Shown here: one piece after another, positions 1-8,013 of the stretch
Layout of the letters: each line of letters starts with the position of its first letter
Position numbering within the stretch: position 1 is the first letter of the stretch
DNA from: Anaerolineae bacterium
Lineage (GTDB): Bacteria > Chloroflexota > Anaerolineae > Promineifilales > Promineifilaceae
NCBI GenBank assembly: GCA_019637635.1
Contig: JAHBVI010000077.1
Coordinates: 1-33,059, forward strand
DNA length: 33,059 nt
Direction of reading: 5' to 3'
The notes under the pieces: model-generated
What the model saw: the letters and a program-made list of their open reading frames with translations, nothing else
What the model was told of the DNA's origin: nothing
The model's database searches: none
Made by a program: the position numbers and the translations under genes

Positions 1-2
1 CT

Positions 3-2030
3 TGTGGGGGCGCGGCGACCGAACCGTCCGTTGGCAATACGCAAGCTGAAGTTAACACGGATTTACAAGAATGGCTGAACAGCCAGGGAACGGGTGGGCA
101 GAACAGCCTGCCCGGGGCAGCCGGTGCGGTGACGCCGGCGCCAACCGCCGCGCAGCCGGAGATGGACACGGCCGTTTCCACACCCAACGCCGCGGCCATT
201 GCCAGCCAGACCACCGACGCCAATGGCATTACGGTGGGGTTTACGGCGGACGGCCGTGCCTTCAAAGGCGATCCGAATGCCCCCATCCTCATTGAAGAGT
301 TTTCCGACTACCAGTGCCCCTTCTGCGCCCGTTGGGCCAGCCAGACATTGCCCAGCCTGTTAGCCAACCAGATTGCCAACGGCCAGGTGATGCTGGTTTA
401 TTATGACTTTCCGCTCAGCAGCATCCATCCTCAGGCGGCGGCGGCGGCCAACGCGGCCCGCTGCGCCGGTGAGGCCGGGGCGGTGGCTTACTGGCAGTTC
501 CACGACACATTGTTTGCCCGCATGAACGAATGGAGCCACAACAACCCCAACACCACGTTCATCAAATTTGCCACCGAATTGGGGCTGGATGAGACCGACT
601 TTACGGCCTGTGTGAATGCGAACCGGTACAGCAGCCAGGTGCAGGCGGATGTGCAGTTGGGGCAGCGGCGCGGCGTCAGCAGCACGCCCAGCTTTTTCCT
701 GAACGAACAGGCGTTGATTGGCGCGCAGCCAACGGAAGTGTTTAACCAGGCCATTGCCGCCCTGTTAAACGGCGAACGGATTGCTGCCGCGCAGCCGCAG
801 CAGCCAGAGCCACAGGAAATTGTCATCCCCACCCCGGCGGCGATTGCTCTGGGCGTGGACGATATTGCCTTTGCGATGGGCGACCCCAACGCGCCGGTGC
901 AGATTGTGGAATTTACTGATTACCAGTGCCCTTACTGCCAGCAGCATTCGGCGCAGACGCTGCCGCAAATTATTAGCGAAATGGTGGAGAACGGCCGTGT
1001 CTATTACGTCTTCAAAGATTTGCCGCTGGATATTCACCCGGAAGCGCGGGTGGCGGCCAAGGCGGTGCGCTGTGGCGGTGAGCAAGACGCCTTCCTGGAA
1101 ATGCACGACGCTGTTTTTAACAGCCAGGGTCAATGGGGCGGTCAGGGTGAAAAAGCGGGTGACATTTTTGCCACTCTGGCTGCCGATTTGGGGCTGGATA
1201 GTGCGGCTTTTGCCACCTGTTATGCCAGCAGTGCCCCGGATGACCTGGTGCAGGCCAATGTGGAAGAAGCTATCGCTTTGGGTGTGCGCAGCACGCCCTC
1301 TTTCTTCTTTAACGGCTATCTGGCTTCTGGCGCTTTGCCATTTGACAGTTTTGAGCAGATCGTGGTTTGGGGAGAAAATGGGGAATTGGCGGCGCAGGTG
1401 GAAGCCAACGTGCGCGCGGCTTATGCGGCGCAGCAGGCGCAGCAACAGCAGCAGCAACAGCAGGTGCCACCCACCCCCGCCGGCCCGGTGGATGTGCCTA
1501 CGGATGATGTGGCTTTTGCTATCGGTAGCCCGGATGCCCCCATTACCATTGTGGAATATACCGATTATCAATGCCCGTTTTGCAGCCGTCATTTTGCCCA
1601 AACGCTGCCGCAGTTGAAAACGCAGTATGTGGATACCGGGCTGGTGCGATATGTGTTTAAGGATTTCCCGCTGACTTCGATTCACCCACAGGCGGTGTTG
1701 GCGGCCGAAGCGGCGCGCTGCGCCGGTGAGCAAGATGCCTACCTGGAAATGCACGACGCGCTGTTTGCCAACCAGAATGCCTGGAACGGCCGTCAGGATG
1801 CCGCCACGCTTTTCACCACCTATGCTGAGCAGTTGGGGCTGGAACCCACCCCCTTCAGCGAATGTCTGGAGAGTGGCCGTTACCAGAGCGCTGTGGAAGC
1901 TGATTTGAATGAAGGGATTGCGTTTGGGGTGCGGGGCACGCCTACCTTTTTCATTAACGGCAACATCTTTGTCGGCGCGCAGCCCTTTGAGGCGTTTGTG
2001 CAAATGCTGACGGCCGTGCAGAATCAATAA
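3..2030 (+). CDS. Lipoprotein with three tandem DsbA-like thioredoxin domains (5' end outside window)
   Basis: The frame is open to the left edge, and its first complete codons read Cys-Gly-Gly-Ala. This looks like the lipidated cysteine of a lipobox, so the signal peptide probably lies just outside the window; the GTG at 129 is not a convincing start. About 675 residues are visible. A Gln/Pro/Ala-rich linker of about 80 residues leads into three DsbA-like (Thioredoxin_4 type) domains. They carry CPFC (about residues 105-108), CPYC (309-312) and CPFC (524-527), each preceded by DYQ. Each also has the cis-proline loop: STPSFF, STPSFF and GTPTFF. A poly-Gln stretch (near 1430-1460) links domains 2 and 3. 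All three CxxC sites are intact, so oxidation or isomerisation of disulfides in exported proteins is likely. DsbA-family proteins usually have one such domain; three in one chain is unusual. The family is clear, the substrate unknown. Confidence 0.9.
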   Translation, partial: CGGAATEPSVGNTQAEVNTDLQEWLNSQGTGGQNSLPGAAGAVTPAPTAAQPEMDTAVSTPNAAAIASQTTDANGITVGFTADGRAFKGDPNAPILIEEFSDYQCPFCARWASQTLPSLLANQIANGQVMLVYYDFPLSSIHPQAAAAANAARCAGEAGAVAYWQFHDTLFARMNEWSHNNPNTTFIKFATELGLDETDFTACVNANRYSSQVQADVQLGQRRGVSSTPSFFLNEQALIGAQPTEVFNQAIAALLNGERIAAAQPQQPEPQEIVIPTPAAIALGVDDIAFAMGDPNAPVQIVEFTDYQCPYCQQHSAQTLPQIISEMVENGRVYYVFKDLPLDIHPEARVAAKAVRCGGEQDAFLEMHDAVFNSQGQWGGQGEKAGDIFATLAADLGLDSAAFATCYASSAPDDLVQANVEEAIALGVRSTPSFFFNGYLASGALPFDSFEQIVVWGENGELAAQVEANVRAAYAAQQAQQQQQQQQVPPTPAGPVDVPTDDVAFAIGSPDAPITIVEYTDYQCPFCSRHFAQTLPQLKTQYVDTGLVRYVFKDFPLTSIHPQAVLAAEAARCAGEQDAYLEMHDALFANQNAWNGRQDAATLFTTYAEQLGLEPTPFSECLESGRYQSAVEADLNEGIAFGVRGTPTFFINGNIFVGAQPFEAFVQMLTAVQNQ

Positions 2031-2035
2031 AAATT

Positions 2036-2073
2036 GAGATTGGAGATTTGTTGAATCTCCAATCTCCAATCTC
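2036..2073. repeat. Heptad inverted repeat (GGAGATT / AATCTCC)
   Basis: Two GAGATT-type heptads are followed by a short loop and three AATCTCC heptads, forming a hairpin 6 bases after the stop of the DsbA-like gene. The ATG of the next gene (2075) follows immediately. It may fold in mRNA at the junction. The same unit recurs at 13030-13045, 17931-17999 and 25224-25299. Confidence 0.85.
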
Positions 2074-2074
2074 C

Positions 2075-2782
2075 ATGCTCCTCAAGTTCGCCAAATCTGT
2101 CCCCTATCTGCCCGACCCCGTTCGCAGCCGTCCGCATGTGACGGCCGTGGATAAGGAGCGGGGCAGCGCCCATCCACCCTATGCCGTGCCGTATCATTGT
2201 AAACCCTGGGTAGATGGGCAGACGGTGGGCTGGACGCTGTTTTATGGCTTCCTGACGCCGATCACCATTTCGGCGAAGGTGGATGGCACACTGGCGGTGG
2301 AAAACCTGGAGATGTTGGCGCGGGAAACACAGCAGCCGTACATTGTTTCTCATTTTGCCCAGGGGCATTTTGGCATTGGCTGTGGCTACACCTTGGGCAC
2401 ACCGCCCGGCTTTGTCAGCCTCATCATCCCGGCGACACGACCGCCATCGGGGCTGGATGCTTTAACGGCCGTTATTGAGACCGATTGGTACCCGCGCCAG
2501 TTGTTTCTGGTGTTTCGCATCCCACCGCCCGGCACACAGGTTTTCTTGGATCGGGGCATGGAATTAGCGCGGGTGGTGGTGATTCCGCGCCAGGAACAGG
2601 GGGAGGCACGGCCGTTCACCACCGATGAATTGGACGAACTGCACGAGCGCCAGCAGCAGTACCTTGAGGAAGAAAAAACAACGCCTACACGCTGGACTTC
2701 TGCTTCTGGCGACCAGTTTACCCACCTGTATAAACAGTGGTCGGCCCGGAATAAGAGCGGGGGTGAGCAGGCAAAGGGGTGA
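2075..2782 (+). CDS. Hypothetical protein, DUF6065-like
   Basis: This is a 235-residue cytosolic protein with no signal peptide or membrane segment. I chose the ATG at 2075; an upstream TTG (2048) would add nine residues encoded by the GGAGATT repeat. A middle stretch has GYTLGTPPGF, IETDWYP, a run of hydrophobic and aromatic residues, then GMELARVVVIPR. That order resembles DUF6065 proteins (a 'TPPGYS...VDTD...P...G..I.Q.IPF' layout) found near peptide-modification genes. The resemblance is from memory and not proven. The C-terminus is charged and Gln-rich, probably helical. It is followed after 94 bases by an HprK-like kinase on the same strand, so the two may be co-expressed. Function unknown. 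Confidence 0.7.
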   Translation: MLLKFAKSVPYLPDPVRSRPHVTAVDKERGSAHPPYAVPYHCKPWVDGQTVGWTLFYGFLTPITISAKVDGTLAVENLEMLARETQQPYIVSHFAQGHFGIGCGYTLGTPPGFVSLIIPATRPPSGLDALTAVIETDWYPRQLFLVFRIPPPGTQVFLDRGMELARVVVIPRQEQGEARPFTTDELDELHERQQQYLEEEKTTPTRWTSASGDQFTHLYKQWSARNKSGGEQAKG

Positions 2783-2802
2783 GCGGGTATTTTGGTGTTT
2801 CC

Positions 2803-2834
2803 GTGAACACGTGAGTACCTGAACACTTGAATAC
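2803..2834. repeat. Octad tandem repeat at gene junction
   Basis: Four degenerate copies of an 8-bp unit (CGTGAACA / CTTGAATA type) lie between the DUF6065-like and HprK-like genes. The same unit reappears at 12060-12110, between other genes. Confidence 0.75.
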
Positions 2835-2876
2835 TTATGCCCTTGACACCTCCCCACCTGACACTAAACTTCCCCC

Positions 2877-3857
2877 ATGTACTTACAACTGCACCGATTA
2901 ACCATTCACCTGGACAGTGAGTATACGGCCGTGAACCAGGCGTGGCGGTGGCTTTTTGATGGTTGGTTGGTGGATCAACCGGCGCAGGTAGACATACGTT
3001 TGCAGATGAATCTGGTTGACGAGTTACCTTCCTTGCCCACATCCGCCCTCATTTTTACCGATTCCCGCCCGCTGCCGGATGATATTGGCGTCTTGTCGGT
3101 GTATGCTGCCGGGCCGGATGTGGTCTGGTTGTTTTATCACGATGGGGCGTTGGTGCAGGCGTCGCTGGCGGCAACGGTGGCCCAACCCACGATACGTGGG
3201 GTGGTGATGCCGTCGGCCTTAACTTACGGCCGTTTAGAAGACATTACCTTTACCAGCCTGGCCTCGGCGCTGCGGCGGCAGGGGTATTACCTGGTTCATG
3301 CGTTTGCGGCGGCTAAGGACGGCCGTGCCGTTCTCATTGTGGGCGCATCGGGCAGCGGCAAGACGACGGCGGGGCTGAGTTTGCTGCTGGGTGGCTGGCA
3401 GTTGTTGGCGAATGATATTTTGCTTCTGGAAAGCCGGGATGATGGCCTTTATGCTTTGCCGACGCCCGGCGGCGTCAGTATCCGCCCGGCTACTTTTGAT
3501 CTACTGCCGGCGTTGAAGGAGTGGCTGATCGTCCGTTCTTCAGGCAGCAGCGTGGCTGTTTCGGCGCAGCAGCTAACCAGGGGGCAATGGGCGGAACCGG
3601 CGCGGGTGGCGGCGATATGGCTGCCACAGATTGAAGCAACACGGCCGTGCAGCCAACTGCAACCGGCCAACCGCGCCATCGCCCTGGTGCGCCTGTTGGA
3701 AGAAAGCGCCGACCGCTGGGACGCCGCTGCCCTGGATGCCCATGTGAATATGATGGAGCAGTTGGCGCAGCAGACGGCCGTGTACCATTTGCTGCTTGGC
3801 CAGGATGTGGTTAATTTGCCGGAATTGATTGAAGGGGTGCTGCAAAGTGCTGAGTGA
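2877..3857 (+). CDS. HPr kinase/phosphorylase-like P-loop protein
   Basis: A 326-residue soluble protein. The N-terminal 130 residues are unassigned. The C-terminal half resembles the HprK kinase domain: GYYLVHAFA (about 137-145), the P-loop GASGSGKTT (156-164), then GWQLLANDILLLE (173-186), in the place where HprK carries its Asp-Asp motif. The second Asp is kept and the first is Asn. Bacterial HprK phosphorylates HPr; stand-alone relatives without the HprK N-domain often sit in RiPP or other peptide-modification clusters and may phosphorylate peptides or proteins. No HPr (ptsH) or RiPP precursor is visible here, so the substrate is unknown. No clear Shine-Dalgarno precedes the ATG. Confidence 0.75.
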   Translation: MYLQLHRLTIHLDSEYTAVNQAWRWLFDGWLVDQPAQVDIRLQMNLVDELPSLPTSALIFTDSRPLPDDIGVLSVYAAGPDVVWLFYHDGALVQASLAATVAQPTIRGVVMPSALTYGRLEDITFTSLASALRRQGYYLVHAFAAAKDGRAVLIVGASGSGKTTAGLSLLLGGWQLLANDILLLESRDDGLYALPTPGGVSIRPATFDLLPALKEWLIVRSSGSSVAVSAQQLTRGQWAEPARVAAIWLPQIEATRPCSQLQPANRAIALVRLLEESADRWDAAALDAHVNMMEQLAQQTAVYHLLLGQDVVNLPELIEGVLQSAE

Positions 3858-3895
3858 CAATCCGTTCACGCAGCACGGTTTAAGGAGGGAATAAC

Positions 3896-4450
3896 ATGAA
3901 AACACGCACAATTTTTACGGTGATGAGGGTACAGGTGCAGTTGACGCAGACGGGGGTGGTGGGCACGGCCGTACTCTGGCTGCTGTTTACGCTGCTGGCC
4001 TGGTGGCTGCTGCCGTTGTCGGCGGTGGCCACAATCGTCATGGGGGTTTTGTTTACGCTGCTGCACTGGTTGGGTGAATGGCTGCACCAGATGGGCCATG
4101 CGCTGGCGGCGCGGCGAGTGGGTTACCCCATGCAGCGGATTCGCACCTGGTATGCCCTGGCCGCCGGGCTGTATCCCAAAGACGAGCCGCCGCTGCCGGC
4201 GGAGACCCACATTCGCCGCGCGTTAGGTGGGCCGGCGATGAGCCTGTTTTTGAGTGTGGTGGGGGTGGTGTTGGTGGGGGTATTACGGCCGTTGGGCGGC
4301 ATTCCCTACTACCTGGCTGTATTTTTCACGCTGGAAAACTTCTTTGTCTTTTTCCTCGGCGCGTTCCTGCCGCTTGGTTTCACCGATGGCAGCACCCTGC
4401 TCTACTGGTGGCCCAAACGCGGCCAAAGTTCAGTTAGTAGTGAACAGTGA
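3896..4450 (+). CDS. Membrane protein, M50 metalloprotease-like with HQMGH site
   Basis: A 184-residue integral membrane protein with about four hydrophobic segments (near residues 21-38, 42-60, 116-130 and 138-158). The layout resembles M50 site-2 proteases: a helix carrying His-Gln-Met-Gly-His (64-68) in place of HExxH, and a later membrane segment ending FTDGSTLLYW with Asp164 as the possible third zinc ligand. The catalytic Glu is Gln, read directly from codon CAG at about 4088, so metal may still bind but peptide hydrolysis is doubtful. The segment LYPKDEPPLP...HIRRALGGP is a distinctive conserved-looking loop. A strong ribosome binding site (AAGGAGGGA, 3882-3890) precedes the ATG. It may act with the HprK-like gene upstream. 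Substrate unknown. Confidence 0.75.
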   Translation: MKTRTIFTVMRVQVQLTQTGVVGTAVLWLLFTLLAWWLLPLSAVATIVMGVLFTLLHWLGEWLHQMGHALAARRVGYPMQRIRTWYALAAGLYPKDEPPLPAETHIRRALGGPAMSLFLSVVGVVLVGVLRPLGGIPYYLAVFFTLENFFVFFLGAFLPLGFTDGSTLLYWWPKRGQSSVSSEQ

Positions 4451-4488
4451 CCGATAGTGCTGGCTCTTCACCCACCGGGAGTGCGGCC

Positions 4489-4645
4489 ACATACCGACAG
4501 CAATTCTCAATTTGCAAAACCCGGCGATTAAAATCGCGGCTACAAGCAGCAAAGCCGACCTTCGTCGGCTAAGGCCGACTTCGCCTTTTGTTGGTGCAGA
4601 TTTATCTGCCGCCGCTGGGCAAATTGAGAATTGCTGACATACCGA
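4489..4645. mobile_element. MITE-like element (139 bp) with 18-bp terminal inverted repeats and 9-bp target duplication
   Basis: The element is 4498-4636. Its ends, CAGCAATTCTCAATTTGC (4498-4515) and the exact reverse complement (4619-4636), are perfect. The 9-mer ACATACCGA flanks it at 4489-4497 and 4637-4645, as expected of a transposition footprint. It has no coding capacity. Inside are three small hairpins: GCGATT/AATCGC (4524-4537), GCCGAC/GTCGGC (4554-4569) and GCAGAT/ATCTGC (4596-4609). It must be mobilised in trans by an unidentified transposase; 9-bp duplications occur in, for example, IS4- and IS1-type transposition. No ACGGCCGT octamer lies inside. Confidence 0.88.
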
Positions 4646-4673
4646 ATTTGCGGTTGCCTGAGCTATAAACCTG

Positions 4674-4772
4674 CTACGTGTCTTGCAAGGCAAAAGCAAC
4701 CGCTTCGTCCAGGGACATGGCCTGCCCGGCAGCCCAGGCCTGGCGAAAGGTGGCGTCGTTCATGGGCTTGTC
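4674..4772 (-). pseudogene. 3' remnant of a BTAD/ATPase/TPR-type regulator
   Basis: On the minus strand this stretch reads ...DATFRQAWAAGQAMSLDEAVAFALQDT-stop. It aligns without gaps to the last residues of the intact regulator just upstream (DEFSALLARGEAMSLKEAIALALLKP-stop). The similarity stops near 4772, where unrelated sequence and a hairpin begin. I read it as the last ~30 codons of a second, mostly deleted, tandem regulator copy. A 78-residue open frame (4674-4910) exists, but its first 45 residues resemble nothing. Confidence 0.65.
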
Positions 4773-4833
4773 AATCACATCACCTGGACGTGATGAAAGT
4801 AATAAATTTATTCCGGTAATCAACGAGCAGCGA

Positions 4834-4871
4834 GCATCCTCAGATGCAAGCCGTTCGGCATCTGAGGATGC
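4834..4871. repeat. Perfect 14-bp hairpin between regulator remnant and intact regulator
   Basis: GCATCCTCAGATGC (4834-4847) and its exact reverse complement (4858-4871) enclose a 10-base loop. No T-run follows on either strand, so it is more like a REP-type palindrome than a terminator. It lies 61 bases past the stop of the intact minus-strand regulator. Confidence 0.75.
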
Positions 4872-4932
4872 CGGACTCCTCTGTAGAAATTGATGATCAA
4901 AGCTCAACATTACCAGGAGATATAGGCCAGAC

Positions 4933-7900
4933 TCACGGTTTTAGCAGCGCCAGGGCGATAGCTTCCTTGAGAGACATTGCCTCGCCACGCGCCAGCAAAG
5001 CCGAGAATTCATCCGGGTTGATCAGGGCGCGAAGCGAATCGAGATCCCGGTTGAACTCATGTAATGTGATAGGTGCGGAAGCGGAGTAAGGGCGTTGCTT
5101 AACTGTAAAACCAAACAACAGACCGGCCTTTCTCCATTCACCAGTTGCCAGGAAGAGTCTGGCAAAGCCAATCAAGCTCTTAATTTCTGTTCCAATAGCC
5201 CCTAATTCCTGTGGAACAGACAGACTTTTTGTCAACCATTGCCTGGCCTGATCAGTATTCCCGTGGTCAATAGCCAGATGTCCAAGCTCACCATAGCACA
5301 TTGACAGCGTCTCGAGTAGGTTTGATTCGCTGGCTACCTTGACGGCTTCGTTGAGAATTTCGCCGGCCGACTCGTAATTGCCAAGCTGTCGTTGGATGTT
5401 GGCAATTTGAATAAGGATGAGTGACCAGAGAGGCCTATCTCCTATTACCTTTATCAGATCGAGTCCTTCAGCGAGATAACCTAAGGCTTTTTTAATGTCT
5501 GGTTCATGGGTGATGACGTAGAGCTGTCCCAGACCGTGCAAAACGAACGCGCAAACCCAGCGATCTCCACCGAGTCGGGCATAGGTCAATGCTTCCTCAA
5601 GCAGTGACCGGGCATACTCATCAACATTAAGTTCAAGTGTAGTCGTAATCCTCCGAAAATACAGACCCAGTGCCAGATCGTTAAATTCTTCTTTTTCCCG
5701 AAGCAGGGGTATCGCTTCTTCACCCGACAGATAACCATTCTTAAAATCACCCTGTCCAATTGACAGCATACTTGAGGTAATCAAACCTTTTGCTACGGTT
5801 GTGGACGGCTCATGAGCCTCTGCCAGGAGAAGGTTTGCCCAATGTTTACCTTCACTCCATTGCCCACGATATACCCAAAAGAAACGCAAAGAATTTAAAA
5901 GGCGTAAACCCAATTCGATATTTCCATTGGCGACGCACCAATCAAACGTCGCCCGCATGTTGTCTTGTTCTGTTTCCAGCCGGTTGAGCCAGGTTAATTG
6001 GTCAGCACCGCGCAGTTTGGGTTCGGCCGTTTCCGCCAGAGCGACGAAAAAAGCGGCGTGCTGCTGCCATAAGGCTTCTGTTTCCCCACTTTCGGCCAGT
6101 TTTTCCAGGGCATATTCGCGGATCGTTTCCAACATAGTGAAACGGGGTTCACCGGCCACTTCCTGTTGTTGCAGCAGGTGGTGGTCAAGCAGGTTTTCTA
6201 AGCCGTTGAGTACGTCCAGATTACCCTGGGCGTTGGCTACGGCCTCGGCCGCTCCCAGGGTGCAGCCACCTACAAAGACCGCCAGCCGCCGGAGCAGGAT
6301 TTTTACGGCCGTGGGCAGCAGGTCTTGGCTCCAATCCAGGGTGGCGCGTAAGGTTTGCTGCCGGGCCGGGGCGTCCCTGGCCCCGCCGGTCAGCCATTGC
6401 AACCGCCGGTTGAGTCGTTTGCGCATTTGCCGGGCAGATATTAGCCGGATACGGGCGGCAGCCAGTTCCAATGCCAGGGGCAGCCCATCCAGCCGGGCAC
6501 AAATCTCGGCCACATCCGCCGCGTTTTCCGGGGTGAGAGCAAACGCTGCTTGCGCCGCTTTGGCCCGCTCCACATACAGTTGCACCGCTTCATTCTGGCT
6601 CAGTTGCACGGCCGTTAGCTGTTGCTTGGGATTGGGTAATATCAGTGGGGACACTTCATATTCTTGCCCACCAGCCAGACGCAGATGTGTGCGGCTGGTG
6701 ACGAGGATCTTTAGGTGGGTAGCGGCCATTGCTAATTCTCCCAGCAAGGGGGCAGCCTCCAGAATTTGTTCGAAGTTATCCAGCACCAGCAACAGATATT
6801 TGTCTTGCAAGTACCCGATCAGTTGTACTTCCCAGGCTATACCGGGCACCTCATGTAACCCCAACTGCCGGCCGATGGTGGCGGCCACCAGGGTCGGGTC
6901 GGAAATAGCCGCCAGGGGGACAAACCAGACGCCATCGGCAAAATCGGGCAGGGCTGCGGCCGCTACCTGCAAAGCGAGGCGTGTCTTGCCGGTGCCGCCG
7001 GTGCCTGTCAGCGTCAGCAGGCGGGTGGCGGGATGGGCCAGTTGCTGGCGCACGGCCGTGACCTCCACCTCTCTGCCAATGAAACTGGTAGCCTGCGGGG
7101 GCAGATTGTGTTGAGGTGATGGGGTGGGTGGTGGGGATACCGCAAGGTGAACCGGTGAAGAGGTGAGGGTATCGTGGACGGCCGTTGTTGCATCGGGTGG
7201 CTCCCATTTTGGCTGTGGCTGGTGTGCCTGGGGCTGGCTATCACGCCCTACTTCTTCTGTTAGCTGGTGGGGCAGGGGGAAGAGGGCGGCGGCCAGCACG
7301 TCCGCATCCTGGCTGTGGGCGAGTCGCTCAAACAAGGCTCTGGTTTGTGGTGATGGCTCGACGCCCAGTTCCTTTGCCAGCGCCTTCACACAGCGGCGGT
7401 AGACGGCGGCCGTGCGCGCCAGGTCGCCCCGGCCGGCGTGGGCGATCATCAGGGCGCGGTAGGCGGCTTCGGGTGACTGCCCAAAAGCCAGCCAGCGTTC
7501 ACCCCATTCCAGCAGGTCATCCCAGCGATGCACGGCCGTCAACCTGTCCAGCAGTTGCTCCATTTTGCGCTCAAAGAGGGTCTGCTGCCGTTCGCGCTGC
7601 CACACCACCCAATCATCATAAAAACCGGGCAGCAGTTCACCATCATACACGGCCACAACGGCCATGAGTTCCTCTGGCGTGGCGCTGGCGTCCGTCGGTT
7701 TTTCCAACAAGGCCACATCCAGCCAGAAGTTGACGGCGGCAAATGTGACCGTCATATCATCGCTGTGCAGGTAATGGGGAGCGGCATCGCCCAACGCTTT
7801 GCGGATATGCCAGAGGGATTGGCGCAGGTTGCGGCGGGCGTTGTCGTCGCTGCTGTCCGGCCAGAGCAGTCCGGCCAGCTTTTCGCGGCGGTGGGCGGTA

Positions 7901-8013
7901 CCGGCACTGAGGGCCAGATAGGCAAACAAGGATTGGGCGGGACGCGAGGGGAGAGTGACGGCACGGCCGTCCAGCTTCACTTCAAACCGACCTGACAGCC
8001 TGATTTCCAACAT
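4933..8013 (-). CDS. BTAD-domain / NB-ATPase / TPR transcriptional regulator
   Basis: I place the start at the ATG at 8011-8013 (MLEIRLSGRFEV), giving 1026 residues; a frame extension to 8115 adds sequence unlike the family. Order of parts: an OmpR/PhoB-like winged helix (about 1-95), a bacterial transcriptional activation domain (BTAD, about 95-245), a Pro/Gln-rich linker and an AfsR/STAND-like ATPase. The ATPase begins with FIGRE, has Walker A GTGGTGKTR near residue 338 and Walker B LLLVLDNFEQ near 409. A long helical TPR region fills the rest. There is no C-terminal LuxR helix-turn-helix. Such proteins are ATP-switched activators; the ligand is unknown. It is divergent from the two secreted paralogues, which are plausible targets. 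Base composition falls clearly (about 60% to about 45% GC) below roughly position 5980, and the octamer is absent from the TPR half. Confidence 0.9.
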   Translation of the reverse strand: MLEIRLSGRFEVKLDGRAVTLPSRPAQSLFAYLALSAGTAHRREKLAGLLWPDSSDDNARRNLRQSLWHIRKALGDAAPHYLHSDDMTVTFAAVNFWLDVALLEKPTDASATPEELMAVVAVYDGELLPGFYDDWVVWQRERQQTLFERKMEQLLDRLTAVHRWDDLLEWGERWLAFGQSPEAAYRALMIAHAGRGDLARTAAVYRRCVKALAKELGVEPSPQTRALFERLAHSQDADVLAAALFPLPHQLTEEVGRDSQPQAHQPQPKWEPPDATTAVHDTLTSSPVHLAVSPPPTPSPQHNLPPQATSFIGREVEVTAVRQQLAHPATRLLTLTGTGGTGKTRLALQVAAAALPDFADGVWFVPLAAISDPTLVAATIGRQLGLHEVPGIAWEVQLIGYLQDKYLLLVLDNFEQILEAAPLLGELAMAATHLKILVTSRTHLRLAGGQEYEVSPLILPNPKQQLTAVQLSQNEAVQLYVERAKAAQAAFALTPENAADVAEICARLDGLPLALELAAARIRLISARQMRKRLNRRLQWLTGGARDAPARQQTLRATLDWSQDLLPTAVKILLRRLAVFVGGCTLGAAEAVANAQGNLDVLNGLENLLDHHLLQQQEVAGEPRFTMLETIREYALEKLAESGETEALWQQHAAFFVALAETAEPKLRGADQLTWLNRLETEQDNMRATFDWCVANGNIELGLRLLNSLRFFWVYRGQWSEGKHWANLLLAEAHEPSTTVAKGLITSSMLSIGQGDFKNGYLSGEEAIPLLREKEEFNDLALGLYFRRITTTLELNVDEYARSLLEEALTYARLGGDRWVCAFVLHGLGQLYVITHEPDIKKALGYLAEGLDLIKVIGDRPLWSLILIQIANIQRQLGNYESAGEILNEAVKVASESNLLETLSMCYGELGHLAIDHGNTDQARQWLTKSLSVPQELGAIGTEIKSLIGFARLFLATGEWRKAGLLFGFTVKQRPYSASAPITLHEFNRDLDSLRALINPDEFSALLARGEAMSLKEAIALALLKP

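Noticed and set aside
129..2030. GTG at 129 as the true start of the DsbA-like gene
   Set aside because: The frame is open to the window edge and begins with a lipobox-like Cys-Gly-Gly-Ala, so the gene almost certainly starts outside the window.
765..2069. Long minus-strand open frame opposite the DsbA-like gene
   Set aside because: Its sequence is the antisense of a clear three-domain DsbA protein in GC-rich DNA; it has no recognisable motif and covers the repeat hairpin.
2075..4450. RiPP (lasso peptide-like) biosynthetic cluster
   Set aside because: There is an HprK-like kinase, but no precursor peptide, PqqD-like recognition element, transglutaminase-like protease or asparagine synthetase-like cyclase.
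4674..4910. A functional 78-residue gene
   Set aside because: Only the last ~30 residues resemble a protein family (the end of a regulator); the first part crosses a perfect hairpin and has no convincing start signal.
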